Made by a program: the position numbers and the translations under genes
The notes under the pieces: generated by a model
What the model saw: the letters and a program-made list of their open reading frames with translations, nothing else
What the model was told of the DNA's origin: nothing
Database searches by the model: none
Assembly (NCBI GenBank): GCA_012799075.1
Contig: JAAZLZ010000035.1
Coordinates: 1-17,355 of the forward strand
Reading direction: 5' to 3'
DNA length: 17,355 nucleotides
Source: Bacillota bacterium
GTDB taxonomy: Bacteria > Bacillota > Limnochordia > JAAZLZ01
Part shown: positions 1 to 6,946 of the stretch, in pieces
Layout: the number at the start of each line of letters is the position of its first letter
Numbering within the stretch: position 1 is the first letter of the stretch

Positions 1-145
1 ATGTGCAGGGAAGCTCGCCTTCACAGTAGCGGGACTGCTCAGGATTTGCACCTGATTTCCTATTCTTCGTATCGGAACGACACCCATTTGTTATTCAGTT
101 GGCCTATGTATTATTCGTCCTCCCAACAACTTTTCCTTCATGATG

Positions 146-161
146 TTTCTTTCTTTCTTTC
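146..161. repeat. (TTTC)4 microsatellite in a polypyrimidine tract
   Basis: Four tandem TTTC units, continued as an imperfect pyrimidine run to about 169. The tract sits in the non-coding stretch left of the first gene and lies just before the perfect hairpin at 175-198. No reading frame through it looks coding. Function unknown; it could vary in length by slippage. Confidence 0.7.
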
Positions 162-174
162 TTCCTTTCAATCC

Positions 175-198
175 GCACCCAGCCCAAAGGCTGGGTGC
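175..198. other. Perfect 10-bp inverted repeat (hairpin), possible terminator
   Basis: GCACCCAGCC and GGCTGGGTGC form a perfect 10-bp stem around a CAAA loop. It lies 67 nt beyond the stop codon of the minus-strand haem-protein gene, so it could end that transcript. Neither strand has a T-run after the stem, so it is not a textbook rho-independent terminator. A smaller 5-bp stem (CCTTC/GAAGG, 238-254) lies between it and the gene. The rest of 1-264 holds nothing I recognise. Confidence 0.5.
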
Positions 199-264
199 AA
201 CATGGTTTATCTCGCTTCACCGGGCAGATGCTAAACCCCTTCCCCTCGAGAAGGACTGCGCAGC

Positions 265-1632
265 TTAAGTCTCTTTTGGCTGTGTTTCTTGAGCAGCCAT
301 CAAAGGCACAGCATTGATCTGGACATCCTCCCGGTTAAGCCCCATGATATAAACCCAGGAAACATGGTGGCGGCGACCGCCGACGAAGTCGTCGTGGACA
401 GCAAAGGCAAGATTGTACCGTTCCCCTTCCATGAACTTCTTATCATCAGGATTGCCCGTGTCTAGCTTGCGCCTGAGGACAACCGTCCATTTGCCGTCCC
501 GGTAGGAGCCATTAGCCAAAATGTCTCCGGCACTTCCTTCAGGCTCCCGGACTAGGGCGGTGGGCAGAATATCGCCTTCCTGGAAATCAGCTTTGGAATC
601 GAAGGTGGTTGCGGTTTTGCCTTCAATCAGGTGGAAAAGCTCTAGGTTCCGCTGCATCTCGTCAAGACGGGCCGTCTTAAAGCCTAGGGTCTTCTCGTCG
701 AACATCCAGGCAGGGACTTCCTTGCTTAAGGAGAAGCTTACCCGGCCCGTATCGGCATTGCGGTCATCTAGGACGTAGCCATCATCCCCGTAGCCAACGG
801 GATTGGACAGGGCAGCCCGCCAATGCCAAAGGTCCAGGAACTGGCCGTCCTGGAGGAGCTGTCGGATTTCATCATCGGACTTAAGCTTATCGTCGTTTCG
901 CGTCATGGGCAAGTACTTGCCCACCCCATCGGATCCTTGGGCCATTCCCCGCATATCATTGTGACAAGTAATGAAACAGCCCCCGGTGACAAAACCGGCT
1001 TTGGAGTCAGGAGCCACTCGCACATTGTCAAATTCATCAAGGAGAACAGAGACGCTCTCCTCGTAGCTTGGCGATCCCCCTTCGCTAATAGGCTTAGGTC
1101 CACCGAAGTTTTGCCAGTCTTCACCATCAAACCGCCACAAGGTATGATAGGCCCCCGGATCCTGGGCATCCCACGCCAGTCGCATGTACAAGAACTCATC
1201 ATCATAGGCGGCCTGCACATCGAGGTTCACCGCTGCCCGTTTGCCCACGATGGGATCGGGCTCCAAATCTCCTCGGGTGGCCAGGGACCTACCCAACTCA
1301 TCTTCGGTTCTAGCATGGCAGCTTTGACAAGCCTCCCCTGCTTGGGTCTCTTTGGAGCCAGCATGTTTCTCCCCGATCAACCACTCCCAGGAGGTCTGGC
1401 CAGGATAAAACAGGGTGGTAGTGAATTTGGGAACCTGGTCCCAGTTGCCAGGGAATTCGAAGAGCTTCTTTGGCCGTACTTCCAGCACCGTCTCCACTTC
1501 CGGCCGCGGACTTGGCTTTTCCGGCGGTGGCTCTGCCAGACGCCGGCTGCCGGTAAACAACCCGGCAATGAGCAGGCCGAAGATTACCAAGGCTCCAATC
1601 ACATAGGGCACAAATCGCCGCGAGTCGCTCAT
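265..1632 (-). CDS. Membrane-anchored ethylbenzene dehydrogenase-related haem protein
   Basis: A 455-aa protein with an N-terminal membrane anchor (residues about 9-27, VIGALVIFGLLIAGLF) and a Pro-rich linker. It has one classical c-type haem site, CQSCH (102-106), and a C-terminal region resembling the haem-binding gamma subunit of ethylbenzene/DMSO-reductase-type enzymes (EB_dh/DOMON-like beta domain). A second cysteine motif, CFITCH (219-224), has three residues between the cysteines and resembles the extra Cys-His motif seen in this family. The likely role is extracytoplasmic electron transfer. No molybdopterin partner is encoded here, so donor and acceptor are unknown. I chose the ATG at 1632, which has AAGGG/GGAAGGGG upstream and is followed directly by the anchor; a TTG at 1680 would add 16 residues with a poor ribosome site. 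It lies 83 bp downstream of ddh on the same strand and may be cotranscribed with it. The family call is fairly firm; the function is inferred. Confidence 0.75.
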   Translation of the reverse strand: MSDSRRFVPYVIGALVIFGLLIAGLFTGSRRLAEPPPEKPSPRPEVETVLEVRPKKLFEFPGNWDQVPKFTTTLFYPGQTSWEWLIGEKHAGSKETQAGEACQSCHARTEDELGRSLATRGDLEPDPIVGKRAAVNLDVQAAYDDEFLYMRLAWDAQDPGAYHTLWRFDGEDWQNFGGPKPISEGGSPSYEESVSVLLDEFDNVRVAPDSKAGFVTGGCFITCHNDMRGMAQGSDGVGKYLPMTRNDDKLKSDDEIRQLLQDGQFLDLWHWRAALSNPVGYGDDGYVLDDRNADTGRVSFSLSKEVPAWMFDEKTLGFKTARLDEMQRNLELFHLIEGKTATTFDSKADFQEGDILPTALVREPEGSAGDILANGSYRDGKWTVVLRRKLDTGNPDDKKFMEGERYNLAFAVHDDFVGGRRHHVSWVYIMGLNREDVQINAVPLMAAQETQPKET

Positions 1633-1715
1633 AACCCTTAATCCCCTTCCCTGGTTTGGTCTCGCCAGTAATTTGTCCAAAAGGCAAGACCTTCATGTAC
1701 CCAGGGAAGGATCAA

Positions 1716-2600
1716 TTAGACTAGCGAAGAAATCCAATCCTCCCGCTCCCCCGGGAGGAAGTCGACGAGGGGCAATTCAATTAAGGTATAGCAACCGGAT
1801 TCTTGCCGCATGGCCGCCCGGGCAGCCGCCACCATGATCTGGGCCGTCAGGGCCGGGTTGGTAATGCGCATCTCCCATCGAAAGAGCTGATTATGGGTCT
1901 TGCCAGCGACCCCTTTCCTTTCGATCACCACCCCATGACCCATATCAATCAGATTATTGACATCTCCCACGGCAAAGACGTGGGTCTCATCGTGAACAAA
2001 ATAGGGATCTTTTTGGATGGCCTGCTTCACTTGGCTGAAGTCTGCGCCTTCTTCCAACTCTACATAGACCATCCGCCGGTGAACTCCCGTACCTAACGGA
2101 ATGGTGAGGGACACTGCGTCTTTTACACCGGAGATGGCTTTCACCGCCACCGTATGCCCCATACTCATGCCCGGGCCAAAGTTGGTGTAGGTAATACCCC
2201 CAGGAGCCATGAACTGGAGGAGGTTTCTGATGAGTGAGTCCGCACCGGGATCCCACCCGGCGGAAATGACGGCGACCGAATCGTGGTGTCGGGCAATCGG
2301 TCCCAACTCTGCCCGCAGACTCGTTATTTCCCCGTGGATGTCATAGCTGTCCACCGTATTGATGCCCAGGGCCAGGAGCTCTTTCACCTGCATTGGAACT
2401 ACCCGGCTGGGGACGCACAGGAGGGCTACATCCACATCCCCAAGCTCCTTGATGCTAGTTGCCACCGGTATGTCCCCTAGAGGGCCGCTCGCCCTTCGGC
2501 GGACGATGCCCGCCAATTCCATGTCCTTTGCCGCGGCCACGGCCTCCACGGCAAACCGGCCGATGTTCCCATAACCTATCACCGCTGCTTTGATTGCCAA
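1716..2600 (-). CDS. ddh: meso-diaminopimelate D-dehydrogenase
   Basis: Makes meso-2,6-diaminopimelate in the cytoplasm in one NADPH-dependent step from tetrahydrodipicolinate (as L-2-amino-6-oxopimelate) and ammonia, serving lysine and peptidoglycan synthesis. Visible signatures are the Rossmann motif GYGNIG (9-14), VDSYDIHGEI (83-92), SAGWDPG (113-119) and the FGPGMSMGHT block (141-150), all typical of Ddh. At 294 aa it is shorter than the Corynebacterium enzyme (about 320 aa) and close to the Symbiobacterium-type (type II) enzyme, some of which also aminate 2-oxo acids to D-amino acids. The start is a TTG at 2600, seven bases after AGGAAGGGG and right before the Rossmann strand; the GTG at 2645 would add 15 residues unlike the family. 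A TACAAT box (minus strand, 2634-2639) could be its -10 element but lacks a good -35. It is divergent from the TRAP-alr-dat operon. Confidence 0.9.
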   Translation of the reverse strand: MAIKAAVIGYGNIGRFAVEAVAAAKDMELAGIVRRRASGPLGDIPVATSIKELGDVDVALLCVPSRVVPMQVKELLALGINTVDSYDIHGEITSLRAELGPIARHHDSVAVISAGWDPGADSLIRNLLQFMAPGGITYTNFGPGMSMGHTVAVKAISGVKDAVSLTIPLGTGVHRRMVYVELEEGADFSQVKQAIQKDPYFVHDETHVFAVGDVNNLIDMGHGVVIERKGVAGKTHNQLFRWEMRITNPALTAQIMVAAARAAMRQESGCYTLIELPLVDFLPGEREDWISSLV

Positions 2601-2763
2601 CAGGGCACCCCTTCCTTTCCAAGATCCGAATCTATTGTAACCCACAGAGCCTAGGATTTGGGTTATCTCTTACAAGAAAAGACCGTTAATTCCTTCCCCG
2701 AGAGACTAAGCAATCGGTTCCCGGGCAAGAAAAGGAATTTCTCCAATTGCAACGAAGTACGTT

Positions 2764-2769
2764 TATAAT
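2764..2769 (+). promoter_or_regulatory. Putative -10 box (TATAAT) of the dctP operon
   Basis: A perfect TATAAT lies 52 bp upstream of the dctP start in the 221-bp divergent region. At 16-18 bp spacing the -35 position reads poorly (CTCCAA or TCTCCA). A better -35-like TTGCAA (2747-2752) is only 11 bp away, too close for a sigma-A promoter. If used, the promoter probably depends on an activator. An 8-bp inverted repeat AATTCCTT/AAGGAATT (2688-2695 and 2732-2739) lies just upstream and might be an operator, though it may be chance. Confidence 0.4.
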
Positions 2770-2821
2770 CCCTATTTTACCAAGTTGATTCAAATCATTA
2801 TTAAACTAGGAGGTTGAAAGA

Positions 2822-3853
2822 ATGATGCGAAAGCTAATCGTAATGCTTCTTGTCCTCCTTGTTGCTGTGGTGCCCGCCTGCGGGTCCCCGTACGTGATGA
2901 AACTTGGCTATCAAGATCCCCCTGACCTGTTTCTGGCCAACGAACATCCTGCATCCTTTGTGTTCAAGAGCATCGTCGAAGCAAAAACCGACGGAGGCAT
3001 AACGGTCGAACTTTATCCGTCGGGGATTCTCGGGAAAGAAGTTGAACAGCTGGAGAACTGCCAATTGGGCATCATCCAGTCTACCATCGTCTGTTCTGGC
3101 CCCATGGCCACCTTTGTCCCCGAATACAATCTGACCGCCCTGCCCTTCTTGTTCCCCAACAACATCGTCGCCTGGAAGGTGCTCGATGGATGGTTCGGCA
3201 AAGAATTGGCCGATACCATCCTAAAAAAGACAGGGCTGCGAGTCCTGGGCATCATGGAAGACGGGGGTTTCACCGCGGTCACCAACAGCGTCCGGGAAAT
3301 CCGCACCCCTCAGGACATGAGGGGCCTGAAAATGAGGACGGAAGAGCATCCGGCCCACATTGAGTTCACCAAAGCCGTCGGGGCCGGTGCGGTCCCCATT
3401 GCCTGGGCGGAGGTTTACACATCGCTCCAGACAGGCGTTGCCGATGGCCAATACAACGCCCTGCCCATTATCGTCCTGGGCAAGCTCTATGAGGTGCAAA
3501 AATATGTGACCCGCCTTGAACATATCTACAACACCGACGTTTGGGTAATCAACAACGAATGGTTCACCAGCCTTCCTAAGGATTACCAGCGGATCATCAT
3601 TGAGGCAGCAGAGGTGGCCAATGCCGTGGGCAGGGGAGTGACTTCCATTGCCAACGCCACGGGAGCAGACCTGTTGATCAGCGAAGGAATACGGGTCTAC
3701 ACCCCCTCCCCCGAGGAACGGGATGCCTTCAGGGACATCGCCCAACCGAAAGTCATCGAATGGCTGCAAAAACTCATTGGCCCTGAATGGGTCGACAAAG
3801 CCTTGCGGGCCGTTGAAGAAGCCTCAGCGGAACTTGAGGCCATAGCCGAGTAA
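2822..3853 (+). CDS. dctP: TRAP transporter solute-binding protein (DctP family)
   Basis: The extracytoplasmic receptor of a tripartite ATP-independent periplasmic transporter; it captures an organic acid and hands it to DctQM. It has 343 aa, a signal sequence with a hydrophobic core at about 5-18, and a cysteine at 20. VPAC is a near-lipobox with an unusual Pro at -2, so the protein may be a lipoprotein. Family marks include the GLKMR segment, whose Arg172 is the position that clamps the substrate carboxylate in characterised DctP proteins, then GAVPIAWAEVYTSLQTGVADG (about 189-209). The ATG follows AGGAGG with 8-bp spacing. It is the first gene of dctPQM-alr-dat, and a GC-rich hairpin separates it from dctQ. 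The ligand cannot be deduced; the downstream D-amino-acid enzymes hint at an amino-acid or 2-oxo-acid-like substrate. Confidence 0.92.
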   Translation: MMRKLIVMLLVLLVAVVPACGSPYVMKLGYQDPPDLFLANEHPASFVFKSIVEAKTDGGITVELYPSGILGKEVEQLENCQLGIIQSTIVCSGPMATFVPEYNLTALPFLFPNNIVAWKVLDGWFGKELADTILKKTGLRVLGIMEDGGFTAVTNSVREIRTPQDMRGLKMRTEEHPAHIEFTKAVGAGAVPIAWAEVYTSLQTGVADGQYNALPIIVLGKLYEVQKYVTRLEHIYNTDVWVINNEWFTSLPKDYQRIIIEAAEVANAVGRGVTSIANATGADLLISEGIRVYTPSPEERDAFRDIAQPKVIEWLQKLIGPEWVDKALRAVEEASAELEAIAE

Positions 3854-3860
3854 TGCCTAT

Positions 3861-3881
3861 GGCGGGGACATCGTCCCCGCC
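3861..3881 (+). other. Intercistronic hairpin between dctP and dctQ
   Basis: GGCGGGGAC and GTCCCCGCC form a perfect 9-bp stem with a 3-nt loop in the 54-bp gap after the dctP stop. There is no T-run, so it is unlikely to stop transcription fully. Such hairpins after binding-protein genes commonly protect the upstream mRNA or attenuate the downstream part, giving more receptor than membrane subunits; that role is inferred here. Confidence 0.6.
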
Positions 3882-3907
3882 GACTCATCTTCTAAAGGGG
3901 TGCGAAC

Positions 3908-4462
3908 ATGCAGATCACTCAGGGAAAACCGCAACTGCAAACCTGGGCTAATCGAATGAGCGATCTTCTGGAGGCCGCTGTCTTCACCGTGTGCTTCATC
4001 CAGTGCTTGCTGATGCTGCTAGTCGTCTTGATTGCCGTCTTTTACCGATACGTACTCGGCAATCCCCTCCGGTGGACGGAGGAGCTGGCCCGTTTCATCA
4101 TGATTTGGATGGGACTTCTCGGCATCAGCTTGGGTTTTCGCCGCAACTCCCATATTGGAGTCAGCTTCGTCATCGACCGATTACCCCCGAGGCTTCGCTG
4201 GATCATCGTGCTTGTCACAAGGCTTCTCACCCTTTTCTTCCTTGGGATCGTCATCCGGGAAGGAATCAGGATCTCCCTTTTGGTCGGCGCCCACCAAATT
4301 TCACCGGGTCTGCAAATCAGTATGTTCTGGCCCATGTTCGCCTTGCCCGTCGCAGGTTGTGTGATGTTCCTGCAAATTGTCCTGATCATTTTCATCGAAG
4401 GCACCCAGGGTAAACCTGTCTCTGGAGAGCCAGAATTCCTACAGCTGTTCCGCGAAGATTAG
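3908..4462 (+). CDS. dctQ: TRAP transporter small membrane subunit (DctQ family)
   Basis: The small integral-membrane subunit of the TRAP transporter, which pairs with DctM to form the sodium-driven membrane domain. At 184 aa with four hydrophobic segments (about 24-47, 60-79, 96-118 and 137-162) it matches the usual family length. The diagnostic block after helix 1 is visible as YRYVLGNPLRWTEELARF, followed by IWMGLLG, and the HIGV motif lies between helices 2 and 3. The start has AAAGGGGTG upstream. It lies 54 bp after dctP, with a hairpin in the gap, and 21 bp before dctM. Confidence 0.9.
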   Translation: MQITQGKPQLQTWANRMSDLLEAAVFTVCFIQCLLMLLVVLIAVFYRYVLGNPLRWTEELARFIMIWMGLLGISLGFRRNSHIGVSFVIDRLPPRLRWIIVLVTRLLTLFFLGIVIREGIRISLLVGAHQISPGLQISMFWPMFALPVAGCVMFLQIVLIIFIEGTQGKPVSGEPEFLQLFRED

Positions 4463-4483
4463 ACGGGAGGGAGGAAGCCCACC

Positions 4484-5770
4484 ATGATTGGCTTCATTGT
4501 CATTGTGTTTTCCCTTTTGCTTTTCGGAGGCACACCGATAGGACTCACCTTAGGCCTGACAGGCTTGTTTGCCCTCCTCCGGATCGGGGATCCGAGGCTC
4601 TTGACCCTGGTGGCCAGACGGATCTTCTCCGGCATGAACTTCTTTCCCCTCCTTGCCATCCCCTTTTTCATCATGGCCGGGGAAATCATGAACAAGACGG
4701 GGATTACCGTCCATCTAATCCGCTTTGCCAATGTCTTGGTGGGACATGTCCGGGGCGGCCTAGCCCAGGTCAACATCTTGGCCAGCATCTTCTTCGCCGG
4801 CATTACCGGAGCGGCGGTAGCCGATGCCGCTGCCTTAGGATCGGTCCTGATTCCGGCGATGGTGCAGGAGAACTATGACACCGGCTTTAGTGCCGCGGTC
4901 ACCGCTGCCTCCTCCATCATCGGCCCCATCATTCCCCCAAGCATCATCATGGTGGTTTACGGATACACCATGCGGGTCTCCATTGCCGCACTGTTTGCGG
5001 CTGGAGTGGTCCCCGGGATCCTAATTGGGATCGCCCTCATGATCATGAGCTGGTTCATCTGCAAGAGAGAGGATTATGGTCCCCCAAGACCCAAGGCCAC
5101 CTTCGCCGAGTTTCGGGCGGTCCTCCGGGAAGGCATCCTGGCTTTGATCATGCCAGCTATCATCTTGGGAGGGATCCTAAGCGGCGTCTTCACACCAACC
5201 GAAGCCGCCGCCGTCGCCGTCGCCTATGCCGCCTTCGTCGGCTTTGTCATCTTTCGCACCCTAAGGCTTAGGGACTTTCCCGACATCATCTATCGGACCG
5301 TCGTTAGCTCCTCCGTTATTTACCTCATCATCGGATGTGCATCGATCTTCAGTTATGTGCTGGCCGATCAAAGGGTCCCTGAACTTGCCGCGAATATCAT
5401 CCTGTCTTTCAGCAGCAACAAATACGTTGTGCTTCTCTTGATGAACATCCTCCTTCTCATTGCAGGCATGTTCATGGAGATTTCCGCCAATGTGCTGATC
5501 CTCGGTCCCATCCTTGCGCCAATCGCAATTGGCCTTGGTGTAGACCCTTTACACTTCGGCATTATCATGATCGTAAACCTCAACATCGGCCTGGTCACCC
5601 CGCCCTTAGGCGAATGCCTGTTTATCGTCTGCGGCCTCACGGGCCTATCCTTGGAAGAAGTGGCCCAAAAAACCCTCCCCTTTATCCTCATGGAAATATT
5701 GGCCTTGCTGTTGATTACGTACGTGGAGTTCTTGCCCATGTTCCTGCCCCGCCTGCTGGGATTTGCCTAA
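4484..5770 (+). CDS. dctM: TRAP transporter large membrane subunit (DctM family)
   Basis: The large permease subunit that carries the transport path of the TRAP system, in the cytoplasmic membrane. It has 428 aa, normal for a separate DctM, and is almost wholly hydrophobic with about a dozen membrane segments. Conserved blocks include GTPIGLTLGLTGL near the N-terminus, GITGAAVADAAALGSVLIPAM in the first half, PPSIIMVVYG, and NLNIGLVTPPLGECLFI near the C-terminus, the paired loop motifs of the ion-transporter superfamily. The ATG is preceded by GGGAGGGAGG. Its stop codon overlaps the ribosome site of alr, so alr is clearly in the same transcript. Confidence 0.93.
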   Translation: MIGFIVIVFSLLLFGGTPIGLTLGLTGLFALLRIGDPRLLTLVARRIFSGMNFFPLLAIPFFIMAGEIMNKTGITVHLIRFANVLVGHVRGGLAQVNILASIFFAGITGAAVADAAALGSVLIPAMVQENYDTGFSAAVTAASSIIGPIIPPSIIMVVYGYTMRVSIAALFAAGVVPGILIGIALMIMSWFICKREDYGPPRPKATFAEFRAVLREGILALIMPAIILGGILSGVFTPTEAAAVAVAYAAFVGFVIFRTLRLRDFPDIIYRTVVSSSVIYLIIGCASIFSYVLADQRVPELAANIILSFSSNKYVVLLLMNILLLIAGMFMEISANVLILGPILAPIAIGLGVDPLHFGIIMIVNLNIGLVTPPLGECLFIVCGLTGLSLEEVAQKTLPFILMEILALLLITYVEFLPMFLPRLLGFA

Positions 5771-5782
5771 GGAGGTGAACCG

Positions 5783-6946
5783 ATGGATGCTGTGCAGCAG
5801 CCCATTTGGGCAGAAGTCAACTTGGCTGCCATCACGGAAAACGTTCAGCTGCTCAAAGGGCAAATTGATGCTAAGACGTTGTTCATGGCCGTTGTCAAGG
5901 CCGACGGATACGGTCATGGTGCTGCTTTCGCGGCTAAGGCAGCCCTCGAAGGGGGTGCCGACTGGCTTGGCGTTGCCCGGGTGGAAGAGGGTCTTACGCT
6001 CCATCGGGCGGGTCTTAAGCAGCCCATCCTCGTTTTGGGCTTGGCCCTTCCCAGCCAATGGCAAGCCGCCCTCAAGGCGGGACTGCGCCTAACGGTGACC
6101 GATGAGAAAACCCTAAGTCAACTAGGGGATGCGGCCCGTTCCATCAAGAAACGAGCCCGGATCCATCTTAAGGTCGAAACGGGAATGGGGCGCCTTGGTG
6201 CAAGCCCCGAGGAAGCAGTAAAGATGTTGTCCCTAGCCCGCTTGCACGACAGGTTAGTCATCGAAGGAATCTTCAGCCATTTTGCCACCGCCGATTCGGA
6301 CCTAACCTTTGCCAAGGAGCAATGCGCCCGGTTCCAAGATTGCCTTCACAAGCTAGACAGACTGAACATTAGACCGCCCTTAGCCCACATGGCCAACAGC
6401 GCGGGAATTCTTTTCTTGCCCCAAGGTGATTTCGACATGGTCCGGGCAGGGGTGGCCATTTACGGACTGTCACCGACAAATACAAGCCCTGATGACCATG
6501 GGTTGGTTCCCGCCCTTTCCCTGACGAGCCGGGTGACCTGCGTCAGGGAGCTTCCACCCGGCCATAGCATTGGCTACGGAGCCACCTATAAGCTGCAACG
6601 GCGTGAGCGAATCGCCATCGTCAGCGCGGGCTACGGTGATGGTTATACCCGTCGCCTGATGAATCCCCCGGTGCTCATTGGAGGGAGCCGTTGTCAAGGG
6701 GTAGGACGAATCTGCATGGATCAAATGATGGTTAGGGTGCCTGACCACCTCCAAGTCCAACCGGGCGATGAGGTAAAACTTATCGGACAACAAGGCCATC
6801 AGCGGATCACCGCCGAAGAATTAGCCCAGGCGAGTGGCACCATCAATTATGAGATCGTCTGCAGCATTGCCAAGCGAGTACCCCGGCTCTATGTACACCA
6901 CCCCTCAGAAAGGAGAATTGCCAATGCCGGTTGTCGCGTACGTTGA
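5783..6946 (+). CDS. alr: Alanine racemase
   Basis: A PLP enzyme interconverting L- and D-alanine in the cytoplasm, providing D-Ala for peptidoglycan or allowing use of D-Ala. It has 387 aa, a normal length. The PLP lysine is Lys39 in VVKADGYGHG and the second catalytic base is Tyr265 in SIGYGATY, exactly the classical numbering. Also present are KVETGMGRLG (130-139) and NSAGIL, and GRICMDQMMV (309-318) in the C-terminal beta domain. The start is unambiguous, with AAGGAGGTGA four bases before ATG, embedded in the dctM stop. The last 8 codons overlap the start of dat by 23 nt; this tail runs past the family's usual end (RVPRLY). Its place behind a TRAP transporter and before dat suggests a dedicated D-amino-acid role rather than only housekeeping. 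Confidence 0.95.
   Translation: MDAVQQPIWAEVNLAAITENVQLLKGQIDAKTLFMAVVKADGYGHGAAFAAKAALEGGADWLGVARVEEGLTLHRAGLKQPILVLGLALPSQWQAALKAGLRLTVTDEKTLSQLGDAARSIKKRARIHLKVETGMGRLGASPEEAVKMLSLARLHDRLVIEGIFSHFATADSDLTFAKEQCARFQDCLHKLDRLNIRPPLAHMANSAGILFLPQGDFDMVRAGVAIYGLSPTNTSPDDHGLVPALSLTSRVTCVRELPPGHSIGYGATYKLQRRERIAIVSAGYGDGYTRRLMNPPVLIGGSRCQGVGRICMDQMMVRVPDHLQVQPGDEVKLIGQQGHQRITAEELAQASGTINYEIVCSIAKRVPRLYVHHPSERRIANAGCRVR

Noticed and set aside
1..234. Open frame of 77 codons at the left edge
   Set aside because: Low-complexity Ser/Phe-rich translation across the (TTTC)n tract and hairpin, no family resemblance and no ribosome site visible.
823..1641. Plus-strand open frame of 272 codons
   Set aside because: Antisense to the haem-protein gene, whose frame carries a membrane anchor and haem motifs; the plus-strand translation has no recognisable domain.
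2747..2769. TTGCAA-TATAAT as a complete sigma-A promoter
   Set aside because: The spacer is only 11 bp; I kept only the -10 box as a weak call.
3221..3769. Minus-strand open frame of 182 codons
   Set aside because: Antisense to dctP, which has clear family motifs, a signal sequence and a strong ribosome site.
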